Origin: Pseudobutyrivibrio xylanivorans
GTDB lineage: Bacteria > Bacillota > Clostridia > Lachnospirales > Lachnospiraceae
DNA length: 64,000 nucleotides
Reading direction: 5' to 3'
NCBI RefSeq assembly: GCF_010906925.1
Contig: NZ_VTVE01000001.1
Location: 558,001-622,000 of the forward strand
The notes under the pieces were generated by a model, which did not search any database, was not told where the DNA came from, and worked only from the letters and a program-made list of their open reading frames with translations. Shown one piece after another: positions 1 to 7,471 of this stretch. The position numbers and the translations under genes were made by a program. Position 1 is the first letter of the stretch. Each line of letters starts with the position of its first letter.

Positions 1-100
1 TAAGGCTGCTGGATTCCTCACAAGAGATCCACGTATGAAAGAGCGTAAGAAGTACGGTCTCAAAGCTGCACGTCGTGCACCACAGTTCAGCAAGAGATAA
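1..100 (+). CDS. rpsI: 30S ribosomal protein S9 (3' end only)
   Basis: The frame that starts at base 2 encodes the C-terminal 32 residues of S9 and stops with TAA at 98-100. The tail is diagnostic: [13 protein letters not shown] followed by RRAPQFSKR, the conserved Lys/Arg-rich end that reaches the decoding centre of the 30S subunit. Its start and its usual partner rplM (L13) lie upstream of the window. A strong terminator follows 24 bases after the stop, so this is the last gene of its operon. Confidence 0.95.
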   Translation, partial: KAAGFLTRDPRMKERKKYGLKAARRAPQFSKR

Positions 101-123
101 TCTTACTGCAAATGCAAATTCAA

Positions 124-162
124 AGAACCAGAGCAAATTTATTTGCTACTGGTTCTTTTTTT
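124..162 (+). terminator. Rho-independent terminator of rpsI operon
   Basis: AGAACCAG and AGCAAAT are repeated inverted as ATTTGCT and CTGGTTCT. They form a stem of about 15 bp with a short loop, followed by a run of seven T. It lies 24 bases after the rpsI stop. Confidence 0.9.
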
Positions 163-173
163 GCATTTATTGG

Positions 174-226
174 AAGATTGAGATGGGATTCTTGACCGAA
201 GGTCAAGAATATTCCATCTCAATCTT
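174..226. repeat. Long near-perfect inverted repeat (hairpin)
   Basis: AAGATTGAGATGG-ATTCTTGACC is followed by a GAA loop and its inverted copy, giving arms of about 24 bases with one short bulge. No T run follows, so it is not a canonical terminator. It lies just beyond the rpsI terminator. It could be an RNA structure, a small palindromic mobile repeat or a relic. Confidence 0.7.
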
Positions 227-541
227 GGCAGTAAGAAAATCTCTTGCTGAACTTGCAATTCTTGTTTTGCAGGAATCCTTATCTCTTTTCTGCGAATTGT
301 TTCTTGGATTTGCAACAATCCTGTACTTTATTGGAAAACAAGAAATGATGAGCAAGACACGAAGTGTCTGCGAATGGCATCGCGGAATATAGATATCTGT
401 CCTGGGGTCTTTTTTGTGTGCCGTTGAACAGGATGGTAGATATAGGTATAATTATAAACAGTTGCTACAAAGAAAAAATTTAAGTATTTCTGAATAGATT
501 AACTTATATAATAACTGATTATAAGACAGATGAACTACAGG
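227..541. other. Intergenic region without a recognisable gene
   Basis: I find no supported gene here. A pair of loosely similar direct repeats lies at about 254-287 and 291-322 (both contain an AATT-TTG-TTTGCA-AATCC pattern). A small hairpin AGACAC-GAA-GTGTCT sits at 355-369 and a T run at about 408-414. A TATAAT at 507-512 could be a -10 box for the downstream oxidoreductase, but no good -35 is seen. Confidence 0.4.
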
Positions 542-561
542 GAAGGAGATTCGAGAAAAAT

Positions 562-1542
562 ATGAGCAAAGAGATAAAATGGGCTGTACTGGGAACAGGT
601 GTAATTGCAAATGAAATGGCTGCAGGTCTTCAGAAAATGGGTAAATCTCTTTATGCAGTAGGAAATCGAACCTATGATAAAGCGGTTGCTTTTGCAGAAA
701 AGTATGGTATCGAAAAAGTCTATCCGTCAATCGATGAAATGTTTGCCGATGAAGATGTGGATATTATCTACATAACGACTCCTCATAATACTCATTATGG
801 TTTTATGAAGAAAGCTTTGGAAAATGGTAAACACATCCTGGTTGAAAAATCTATCACTTTGAATTCTTCAGAACTATGCGAAATGATCAGCCTGGCAAAT
901 GAAAGAGGCCTTATACTTGCAGAAGCAATGACAATCTGGCACATGCCGATATACAAGGAACTGTGGAAGATCATAGAAAATGGAGAGCTTGGAAAAGTTC
1001 AGATGATAACGGTGAACTTTGGAAGCTTCAAAGATTATGATATGAAGAACAGGTTTTTTAATCGAAAATTGGCAGGTGGAGCAATGCTTGATATTGGAGT
1101 ATATGCCCTAAGCATTGTCCGTAGCTTCATGGAAGAAAAACCCGAAAATCTGATGAGCCAGTGGAAGAGTGCACCGACCGGAGTTGATGAGCAGGCGACT
1201 ATTCTATTACAAAATGATAAGAATCAGATGGCAACTGTAGCTCTTACCATGCACTCAAAGCAACCTAAACGAGTAATGATAAGTTGTGAAAAGGGCTATA
1301 TAGAGATAATGGAGTTTCCACGTGCTGATAAAGCGATTATTACAGAAGCCTTAACCGGCGAAAAAAGGGAAATATCAGCAGGGAATACGGCAGATGCTTT
1401 GTACTATGAGCTTACAGATATGGAAACAGCAATTACTAGCGGAGATGCTTCTGTTATGAAACTACAGTATTCGATTGATGTAATGGATATTATGACAAGG
1501 CTTAGAAATGAATGGGGATTGAAATATCCTGAGGAAGAGTAA
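562..1542 (+). CDS. Gfo/Idh/MocA family NAD(P)-dependent oxidoreductase
   Basis: 326 aa. The N-terminal Rossmann fold (about residues 5-120) has the VLGTGVIA dinucleotide-binding loop and a strand ending NRTYDKA. The central HILVEKS corresponds to the family EKP motif, with Ser in place of Pro. The C-terminal alpha/beta domain carries GGAMLDIGVYAL, the usual substrate-binding segment. Family members oxidise or reduce sugars, inositols or trans-dihydrodiols with NAD(P); the substrate cannot be read from the sequence. An AAGGAGA lies 13 bases before the ATG. A paralogue sits at 5034. The gene appears monocistronic. Confidence 0.85.
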   Translation: MSKEIKWAVLGTGVIANEMAAGLQKMGKSLYAVGNRTYDKAVAFAEKYGIEKVYPSIDEMFADEDVDIIYITTPHNTHYGFMKKALENGKHILVEKSITLNSSELCEMISLANERGLILAEAMTIWHMPIYKELWKIIENGELGKVQMITVNFGSFKDYDMKNRFFNRKLAGGAMLDIGVYALSIVRSFMEEKPENLMSQWKSAPTGVDEQATILLQNDKNQMATVALTMHSKQPKRVMISCEKGYIEIMEFPRADKAIITEALTGEKREISAGNTADALYYELTDMETAITSGDASVMKLQYSIDVMDIMTRLRNEWGLKYPEEE

Positions 1543-1692
1543 ATCAGAAGATAATCTTACAAAAGATAGACAAAGATTTAATGAGTAGAAAGTAAAATCA
1601 GAGTATTATTTTTGATTGCGGTTATTAAAGTTGCCACCAGCAGCATACAGTAGCCCTTAGTACGAAATCACCATTTTACTTCAGGGGGAGTT

Positions 1693-2325
1693 ATGCAAAC
1701 AAGAGAAGAAGCGTTAACCTACGGCCTTTCATTTCCAGACACATATCAGGATGCACCTTTCCATGATGCCAACTGGCAATTAGTCAGATATAAATACAAT
1801 AAAAAGGCTTTCCTTTGGACTTACGAGAGGGATGGATTTATAAATCTAAATGTCAAGGTGGACCCAGATAATGCCTACTATTGGCGCAGAATTTATGATG
1901 CAGTGATTCCTGGATACCATCAAAACAAGGACCATTGGAATACCATTATCCTTGATGGAAGTATCCCTGAGAAGGACATAAAGCTTATGATAGCTGAGAG
2001 TTATGATCTTATCTCAGACAGCCCTTCAAAGCGTATATACGAGGCTGTAAAGAAGATTCCAAAGGGCAAGGTGGCGACTTACGGTCAGGTAGCAAGCGTA
2101 GCCGGTGATAAAAACATGGCCCGTGCTGTAGGAAATGCCCTTCATAAGAATCCAGATCCTTTTAGCATTCCTTGTCATAGAGTTGTTAACGCCAAGGGAG
2201 AGTTGGCAGGACAGTATGCCTTTGGCGGCGCATGGAAACAGGGAGAAATACTTGAATCCGAGGGTGTAGAAGTCATAGATGGTAGAGTTGATTTAAAAAA
2301 GTATCAGTGGAAAATGGATTATTAA
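1693..2325 (+). CDS. YjbR/MmcQ domain fused to MGMT-type DNA alkyltransferase domain
   Basis: 210 aa in two parts. Residues 1-110 look like the MmcQ/YjbR fold (FPDTYQDAPFHDANW, then LNVKVDP and a paired IPGYHQNKDHWNT). Residues 115-200 are the helix-turn-helix and active-site half of O6-alkylguanine-DNA alkyltransferase: GKVATYGQVA, then NPDPFSIPCHRVV with the acceptor Cys at 161. The usual MGMT N-terminal ribonuclease-H-like domain is replaced by the YjbR part. Because the Cys is kept (Trp in the ATL proteins), alkyl transfer is plausible. A GGGGGAG lies just before the ATG. The gene stands alone, with a terminator 22 bases after it. Confidence 0.8.
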   Translation: MQTREEALTYGLSFPDTYQDAPFHDANWQLVRYKYNKKAFLWTYERDGFINLNVKVDPDNAYYWRRIYDAVIPGYHQNKDHWNTIILDGSIPEKDIKLMIAESYDLISDSPSKRIYEAVKKIPKGKVATYGQVASVAGDKNMARAVGNALHKNPDPFSIPCHRVVNAKGELAGQYAFGGAWKQGEILESEGVEVIDGRVDLKKYQWKMDY

Positions 2326-2347
2326 CCTTGAAAATATGATTAATTTT

Positions 2348-2383
2348 AACTCCAGAGAGAAAGGGTTCTCCCTGGAGTTTTTG
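2348..2383 (+). terminator. Rho-independent terminator
   Basis: AACTCCAGGGAGA-type stem (AACTCCAG-A-GAGA, then TTCTCCCTGGAGTT) followed by TTTTT. It ends the YjbR-MGMT transcript. Confidence 0.85.
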
Positions 2384-2409
2384 TGCTATAGGAAGTTATA
2401 TGTTATAAT
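2381..2409 (+). promoter_or_regulatory. Candidate sigma-A promoter for the FliD-like gene
   Basis: TTGTGC at 2381-2386, a 17-base spacer and a perfect TATAAT at 2404-2409. It lies 130 bases before the start codon at 2542 and overlaps the tail of the preceding terminator. Confidence 0.55.
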
Positions 2410-2425
2410 GATTGAAAATTTGGAC

Positions 2426-2455
2426 TCGACATTAATTTTGTCTATTAATTGTCGA
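2426..2455. repeat. Inverted repeat in the leader of the FliD-like gene
   Basis: TCGACATTAAT and ATTAATTGTCGA are inverted copies with one bulged T, separated by seven bases. The repeat begins about 17 bases after the -10 box, so it could be an operator or a 5'-leader hairpin. Confidence 0.5.
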
Positions 2456-2541
2456 TACAAATTTAAGAGAGAACAATTGTAAAGCTAGGACAGCGAATAT
2501 TTCAACGGAATGAAGTTGTATTTCTAAAGGAGGATAATTTA

Positions 2542-3177
2542 ATGAGTACAATTCATAATTCCTATGAATATTACGAGGGAAATCAGAGTCTTCTTAGCAT
2601 GCTTAATAAAAAGAAGACCGGTAACAAGTTAATTAATCAGATTATTTCAGACAATGATGCTGCCTTTAAGAAAAAAATGGAGTCTATGGGAATCTACACC
2701 GATTCCTCTAAGGATAAGTATTCTAACGTAGCAAAGGCTTCTGACAGTTTACTTGATGCAATTGAAGATGTAACAAAAGAGGAGTTGTATAAGGTTCAAG
2801 AGGGCAAGGAATACGATAAGTCTCCTTTACTTAAGAGCATTACAAATTTTGTTACAGCATACAACAACGAAATTACAAGCCTAAATAACTGTGGAGGGGC
2901 ATTGAATCAGGAATTTGCCAAGGAATTCAAGGCTTCATTTACAGCTAATAAAGATGCTTTAGAGGAAATTGGAATCACTTCAGACGATGATGGCAAACTT
3001 ACTATCAATCAGGAAAAATTATCTGGAGCTCCAGGTAATAAGCTTAAGACTGTATTTGGAGATAATTCTGGATATATTAAGTCTGTAACAGCAAGTGTAG
3101 ATCCAATCAATGATATCTTAGGCAAGGTAAGAGCATTGAGATCTTCAAATTACAATTCTAAAGGTATTATGTTTTAA
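2542..3177 (+). CDS. Short FliD C-terminus-like protein of unknown function
   Basis: 211 aa, acidic, with no signal peptide or membrane segment and no assigned function. About residues 90-165 resemble the C-terminal part of flagellar cap proteins: a FVTAYNNEITSL helix, then LEEIGITSDDDGKLTINQEKL, matching the FliD pattern of a helix followed by LxxIGI-(S/T)-DD-GxLxIDxxKL. The rest of FliD (D1-D3, about 400-700 aa in the family) is missing. An AAAGGAGG lies 8 bases before the ATG, so it is probably well translated. It could be a secreted flagellum-linked filament or cap accessory protein, or a paralogue that has lost that role. The motif is seen; the role is inference. Confidence 0.6.
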   Translation: MSTIHNSYEYYEGNQSLLSMLNKKKTGNKLINQIISDNDAAFKKKMESMGIYTDSSKDKYSNVAKASDSLLDAIEDVTKEELYKVQEGKEYDKSPLLKSITNFVTAYNNEITSLNNCGGALNQEFAKEFKASFTANKDALEEIGITSDDDGKLTINQEKLSGAPGNKLKTVFGDNSGYIKSVTASVDPINDILGKVRALRSSNYNSKGIMF

Positions 3178-3180
3178 TAA

Positions 3181-3247
3181 TGGACCAGGGGGACGGGGTT
3201 AGTGGACCATTTTGAAAATGGTCCACTAACTCCGTCCCCCTGGTTCA
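3181..3247. repeat. 67-bp palindrome with 33-bp arms (REP/MITE-like)
   Basis: Arms 3181-3213 and 3215-3247 surround a single-base loop. The arms carry GGGGGACGGGGTTAGTGG and its complement. The only two mismatches are C-to-T changes in the right arm, so a + strand transcript would keep pairing there as G-U. A half copy lies at 3916-3944. Short palindromes with GGGGACGG cores are familiar from dispersed REP-like families mobilised by Y1 (RAYT) transposases; that link is inference because no transposase is in this window. Confidence 0.75.
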
Positions 3248-3264
3248 TTTAGAAAGGAAAATTT

Positions 3265-3825
3265 ATGAGTAAAAATATTGTAGTTTTATTTCCGGGAATT
3301 GGCTATCACAACGATAAGCCACTTATGTACTACACAAAAAAGATTGCGAAAAATGCGGACTATGAAATAGTAGAGGTCAGCTATGAATTTGGTGAGCTTC
3401 CTAAAGACTTGAAGAAGAATCAGGAGAAAATACAGGAAGCATATGAGGAAGCTTTTAAGCAGGTTGATGAGCAGCTTAAGAATATAGATTTTAAAGCATA
3501 CGATAGGGTTGTATTTGTAGGCAAGAGCATTGGTACGGCTGTAATGGCAAGATACAACATGACCTATGAGTTGGACGTGGATATGATTATCTACACACCG
3601 ATTCCAGAGACATTTAATTATGTGTCAAACTGTGAGGGATTGGTATTTCATGGCAGCGCTGATCCGTTCTGCGATACAGATATGTGTGTTCAGCTGTGCG
3701 AAGAATTATCCCTTACCTATGCTGTTGTTCCAGGGGCTAATCATTCCCTTGAAACAGGAGATGTTGCCCTTGATATTAAAAACATAGGACGAGTAATGGA
3801 GACAGTTGAGAAATTATTTCTATAA
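3265..3825 (+). CDS. Small alpha/beta-hydrolase
   Basis: 186 aa, the size of the minimal alpha/beta-hydrolase fold. It shows an N-terminal VVLFPGIGYH strand and oxyanion turn, a nucleophile elbow GKSIG with Ser88, FHGSADPF with Asp133 as the likely acid, and PGANHSLE with His160. The substrate is unknown; small carboxylesterases and dienelactone-hydrolase-like proteins have this layout. An AAAGGAAAA precedes the ATG by 6 bases. It begins 17 bases after the palindrome at 3181-3247 and is probably transcribed through it. Confidence 0.75.
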   Translation: MSKNIVVLFPGIGYHNDKPLMYYTKKIAKNADYEIVEVSYEFGELPKDLKKNQEKIQEAYEEAFKQVDEQLKNIDFKAYDRVVFVGKSIGTAVMARYNMTYELDVDMIIYTPIPETFNYVSNCEGLVFHGSADPFCDTDMCVQLCEELSLTYAVVPGANHSLETGDVALDIKNIGRVMETVEKLFL

Positions 3826-3915
3826 GGCTAATGTACAAGCCGGATAAAAAGGAGGATAATGAATAGGCGACAGTTCATTGATATTTAACACATATATAGT
3901 ATTCTGATTCAGTAA

Positions 3916-3944
3916 TGGACCACTAACCCCGTCCCCTAGGTTCA
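3916..3944. repeat. Half copy of the 3181-3247 palindrome
   Basis: TGGACCACTAACCCCGTCCC followed by CTAGGTTCA reproduces one arm of the upstream palindrome with one or two differences. It has no partner arm here. It looks like a decayed or partly copied element. Confidence 0.7.
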
Positions 3945-4028
3945 TTTTGTGGGACTAAATAGGTACACCTCTGTGGGTTATTATTTACACAGTTAATGAT
4001 GTGTAAGTGATTTATGGAGGTATTACTT

Positions 4029-4130
4029 ATGAAAGGATATGTTGTTTCGGCTGGATATATGGGACTTGTAGATGGTAATTATGAATTGTTTGCCACAGAA
4101 GAGGATTACTACGAATACATGGCAGCATAG
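4029..4130 (+). CDS. Small Tyr-rich protein, 33 aa
   Basis: The reading frame MKGYVVSAGYMGLVDGNYEL...YYEYMAA has a strong GGAGG eight bases before the ATG, which supports real translation. It is acidic, with six tyrosines, and has no signal or membrane segment. It ends 12 bases before the ZIP transporter start, so it shares that mRNA and may be translationally coupled or act as a leader peptide. I recognise it only as a kind of small hypothetical protein seen in related bacteria; no function is known to me. Confidence 0.6.
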   Translation: MKGYVVSAGYMGLVDGNYELFATEEDYYEYMAA

Positions 4131-4142
4131 GTGAGGTAAAAC

Positions 4143-4928
4143 ATGATAGTGCAGGTATTATTGGGACTTTTGATTCCATTTGCAGGTACTACAGCAGGCT
4201 CGGCCTGCGTAGTATTTATGAAGAACGAATTAAAGGATAAGGTGCAGCGAGCTCTTACTGGATTCGCCAGTGGAGTTATGGTGGCGGCATCTATATGGAG
4301 CTTGCTTATACCTGCTATGACACAGTCTGAGGAGAATATGGGCAGATTAGCCTTTATCCCTGCTGTGGTTGGATTTTGGCTTGGTATTCTATTCCTGTTA
4401 TTGCTTGACTGTGTTATCCCGCATTTGCATATGCATGCAGAAAAGGCTGAGGGCCCTAAAAGCAAGTTAAAGCGCACCACCATGATGGTACTTGCGGTGA
4501 CCCTTCACAACATACCAGAGGGTATGGCTGTTGGTGTTGTTTATGCAGGTGTTATCACAGGTAGCGGTATTGTAACCGTTGGAGGAGCGTTGGCTCTTGC
4601 TTTAGGTATCGCCATTCAGAATTTCCCTGAGGGAGCTATTATTTCTATGCCTCTTCATAGCGAGGGCGTTAGTAAGACTAGAGCTTTTTTGTATGGTACT
4701 TTATCTGGAGCCGTTGAGCCGGTAGGCGCATTTCTCACTATCATAGCAGCAGGGCTTGTAGTTCCTGCTATGCCATATCTCCTCAGCTTTGCAGCTGGAG
4801 CTATGATGTATGTAGTAGTAGAGGAATTGATTCCAGAGATGTCATCAGGTGAGCATTCTAATATAGGAGTTATTATGTTTGCCCTTGGATTTACTCTTAT
4901 GATGGCCCTTGATGTGGCTCTGGGCTAA
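4143..4928 (+). CDS. ZIP family divalent metal transporter
   Basis: 261 aa, about eight membrane segments, GufA/ZupT-type ZIP. The two metal-site helices are clear: HNIPEGMAVG (TM4) and QNFPEGAIISMPL (TM5). Before TM4 is a loop with HLHMHAEK, a typical metal-binding His cluster. The family moves Zn2+ and other divalent ions into the cytoplasm across the single membrane. GTGAGG lies just before the start; a 33-aa small protein precedes it on the same transcript. No Zur box was recognised. Confidence 0.9.
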   Translation: MIVQVLLGLLIPFAGTTAGSACVVFMKNELKDKVQRALTGFASGVMVAASIWSLLIPAMTQSEENMGRLAFIPAVVGFWLGILFLLLLDCVIPHLHMHAEKAEGPKSKLKRTTMMVLAVTLHNIPEGMAVGVVYAGVITGSGIVTVGGALALALGIAIQNFPEGAIISMPLHSEGVSKTRAFLYGTLSGAVEPVGAFLTIIAAGLVVPAMPYLLSFAAGAMMYVVVEELIPEMSSGEHSNIGVIMFALGFTLMMALDVALG

Positions 4929-4969
4929 TCATTTAGTTTGGAATCATTCAATTTAATATTAAATATTTG

Positions 4970-5024
4970 TTGAAAAATACCCCCCTGTAGAAGTATCTTA
5001 TATTATAAAGATTTTTACAGGGGG
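4970..5024 (+). promoter_or_regulatory. Promoter with SD-sequestering inverted repeat
   Basis: A possible TTGAAA (4970-4975) and TATCTT (4994-4999) have 18-bp spacing. Overlapping them, CCCCCTGTA (4981-4989) is the exact complement of TACAGGGGG (5016-5024), with an inner ATCTT/AAGAT pair. The right arm contains the only Shine-Dalgarno-like sequence of the gene at 5034. The structure could be an operator, a terminator-like stem (T content is low) or an RNA switch that hides the ribosome site if transcription starts upstream. Confidence 0.5.
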
Positions 5025-5033
5025 ATTTCTTTA

Positions 5034-6041
5034 ATGAAATTAGCAATAATAGGAACAGGTAAAATAGTTCACGAAGCCCTCTTTGCCATAGAGGAACTTT
5101 CTGAAATTGAAAAGGTGGCAATATATGCTAGAGCACACAGCAAGGAAAAAGCTGATGAGCTGGCTAAGAAGTACGGAATTAAGGAAGTCTATACAGACTA
5201 CAATGAGCTTTTGGAGAAATCTGATTGTGACACAGTATATATAGGACTTGTAAATAGTGCCCATTTTCAGTATTCAAAAGAGGCTCTTCTGGCAGGGAAA
5301 AATGTTATTTTGGAAAAGCCATTTACTGAGACTTTAGAGCAGGCCCTTGAGCTTAAGAAAATTGCTGAGGATAAGGGACTCTTTTTACTAGAGGCAATAA
5401 CAGTACTTCACAATCCTGTGTTTGATAGGGCAAAAGCGGTACTTGATGAGCTAGGGCCTAAAAAGATGTTTATGGCAAACTATTCCCAGTATTCTAGTCG
5501 TTATGATGACTATAAAAAGGGTGTGGTGGCTCCTGCCTTTGATCCTGAACTTGGTGGAGGCGCATTAGGAGATATTAATGTATATAATATTCATTATGCG
5601 GTAGCCCTCTTTGGAATGCCAAATTCCGTGGAGTATTTTCCTAATAAGGGATTTAATGGAGTGGACACTTCAGGCATGCTTATTTTGTCCTATGATGGAT
5701 TTAGTGCCATGTGCACAGGAGCTAAGGACTCAGACAGTCCAAGCTTTGTAACCATACAGGGCGAGGATGGATATATGACAGTAAATGGCAAACCTAATTC
5801 AAGTGATAGCCTGACTTTAGTTACCATGAAATCTACAGATGACAAAACACTTGATGCAGCAGGCTCCATTAAAAGGCAAATCCATGAGGAGGAGTTTACA
5901 AAACCTGAGATGAGACATAGAATGACTCAGGAATTTATTGATTTTGCAGCAATTATCGATAATAAAAATTTTGATAAGGCAAAAGAATTACTTGAAGAAT
6001 CAATTACAGTAGTTAAGGTACTTAAGAAAGCGAGGCAATAA
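5034..6041 (+). CDS. Gfo/Idh/MocA family NAD(P)-dependent oxidoreductase
   Basis: 335 aa. Rossmann domain with AIIGTGKIVHEAL at the start and NVILEKPFTETLEQ carrying the family EKP motif at about residues 90-100. The C-terminal domain has GGGALGDINVYNI. It is related to the gene at 562, but the glycine loop (GTGKIV) and motif differ, so they are old paralogues. It is followed after two bases by the DUF815 ATPase and is probably co-transcribed with it. The substrate is not deducible; sugar or polyol dehydrogenation is usual in the family. Confidence 0.87.
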   Translation: MKLAIIGTGKIVHEALFAIEELSEIEKVAIYARAHSKEKADELAKKYGIKEVYTDYNELLEKSDCDTVYIGLVNSAHFQYSKEALLAGKNVILEKPFTETLEQALELKKIAEDKGLFLLEAITVLHNPVFDRAKAVLDELGPKKMFMANYSQYSSRYDDYKKGVVAPAFDPELGGGALGDINVYNIHYAVALFGMPNSVEYFPNKGFNGVDTSGMLILSYDGFSAMCTGAKDSDSPSFVTIQGEDGYMTVNGKPNSSDSLTLVTMKSTDDKTLDAAGSIKRQIHEEEFTKPEMRHRMTQEFIDFAAIIDNKNFDKAKELLEESITVVKVLKKARQ

Positions 6042-6043
6042 TA

Positions 6044-7348
6044 ATGTACGATAAGATATCAAGACTTCTTATGTTTGGGGATTTGAGCGAGGAGAGCATT
6101 CTCTATCAAATGGGGAATGTAATAGATAAAGTAGAGTCAGGCGACTATAACAAACGTGAAGTGACAAAGGATATTAATGCTGTGTCAAAGCGACTTCTGA
6201 TGCTTGCTACAGATTATGGCTTTGATGACAATCTCTGGCACAATTATATTGCCTTTTACATTATTACAAATGAGAATCCATTTTCCCTTGTGACAGAAAA
6301 GACAGATGTTAAGCCAGGCTCTGTAAATTATCTTGTGGAAAATGATTTTAAGCTTTTAAAAGAGCTTTTTGATTATGATTTTAGCCCTCTTGAAAAGGAG
6401 CTTGGTATCGGTTCATTTTCTGTATTTAACAACTACAGTGCTGTTCACAAGAACGAGCAGATGTACAACCGCAATGTAAGCGAGAAGGTAAGAACCCTCT
6501 CAAAGGCACTAGAGGCAGCCGCTGATGAGAAGGAATTCTTTAACGTAATTACGGATTTTTATAAGTCTTACGGCGTGGGTATGTTTGGCCTTAACAAGGC
6601 ATTTAGACTAGAGGAAGTTGGAAATAACGATATAAAGTTTGTTCCAATCAATAACATGGATGAGGTAGTTCTAGATGATTTGATTGGATACGAGTATCAG
6701 AAGCAGCAGCTTGTAGAAAACACTGAGAGCTTTGTGGCTGGCAAGAAGGCCAACAACGTACTTCTCTTTGGTGATAGCGGAACAGGCAAGTCTACAAGTA
6801 TTAAGGCTATCGTTAATCAGTACTATAATGACGGTCTTAGAATGATTGAGATTTACAAGCATCAGTTTAAGTATTTATCAAAGATAATAGCTACTATCAA
6901 AAATAGAAATTATAAGTTTATTATCTATATGGATGACTTATCATTTGAGGAGCATGAGATAGAGTACAAGTTCCTTAAGGCTGTCATCGAAGGTGGCGTG
7001 GAGACTCGCCCTGATAATATTCTCATATATGCCACATCTAATCGTAGACATCTTATTAAGGAAACATGGAATGATAGAAACGATCAGGATAATACAAATG
7101 ACAGACATCACTCAGATACAGTGGAGGAGAAGCTTTCTCTTGTTAATCGTTTTGGTGTTACAATATGCTACTCAAAGCCTATGCCAAAGGAATACGTGGT
7201 AATCGTTACAGAGCTTGCCAAGCGAGCAGGCATCACTATGGATGAGGAGCAGCTTATAGCTGAGGCAAAGCAGTGGGAGCTTAGCCACGGAGGTATATCA
7301 GGTCGTACAGCCCAGCAGTTCATCAATCATTTGTTGGGGGCCAATTAG
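6044..7348 (+). CDS. DUF815-type AAA+ ATPase
   Basis: 434 aa. The N-terminal half (1-190) is helical and unrecognised. From about 200 it has the DUF815 core: DDLIGYEYQKQQLVENT, then LLFGDSGTGKST (Walker A, Lys249), IYMDDLSFEEHE (Walker B-like), a sensor region IYATSNRRHLI, and C-terminal SGRTAQQFINHL. The family is a cytoplasmic AAA+ protein of unknown substrate, common as a single-copy gene in Firmicutes and proteobacteria. It is tightly coupled to the oxidoreductase upstream and followed by a terminator. Confidence 0.88.
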   Translation: MYDKISRLLMFGDLSEESILYQMGNVIDKVESGDYNKREVTKDINAVSKRLLMLATDYGFDDNLWHNYIAFYIITNENPFSLVTEKTDVKPGSVNYLVENDFKLLKELFDYDFSPLEKELGIGSFSVFNNYSAVHKNEQMYNRNVSEKVRTLSKALEAAADEKEFFNVITDFYKSYGVGMFGLNKAFRLEEVGNNDIKFVPINNMDEVVLDDLIGYEYQKQQLVENTESFVAGKKANNVLLFGDSGTGKSTSIKAIVNQYYNDGLRMIEIYKHQFKYLSKIIATIKNRNYKFIIYMDDLSFEEHEIEYKFLKAVIEGGVETRPDNILIYATSNRRHLIKETWNDRNDQDNTNDRHHSDTVEEKLSLVNRFGVTICYSKPMPKEYVVIVTELAKRAGITMDEEQLIAEAKQWELSHGGISGRTAQQFINHLLGAN

Positions 7349-7361
7349 ATTATCTAATTTA

Positions 7362-7397
7362 AAGCGACAACCATTACTAGAATGGCTGTCGTTTTTT
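7362..7397 (+). terminator. Rho-independent terminator
   Basis: AGCGACAACCATT and AATGGCTGTCGTT pair with one mismatch, followed by TTTTTT. It ends the oxidoreductase-DUF815 transcript. Confidence 0.85.
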
Positions 7398-7410
7398 ATG
7401 TATAAATAAA

Positions 7411-7439
7411 TTGACACGACTATGCTAGAGTAGTAATAT
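7411..7439 (+). promoter_or_regulatory. Sigma-A promoter of the zinc-ribbon protein
   Basis: Consensus TTGACA at 7411-7416, a 17-base spacer and TAATAT at 7434-7439, 33 bases before the start codon. Confidence 0.7.
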
Positions 7440-7471
7440 AATACTCAGTATACAGGGAGGACTATATAATA

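Noticed and set aside
75-392. 105-codon frame after rpsI
   Set aside because: It runs through the rpsI terminator and the long hairpin; no ribosome site or family resemblance.
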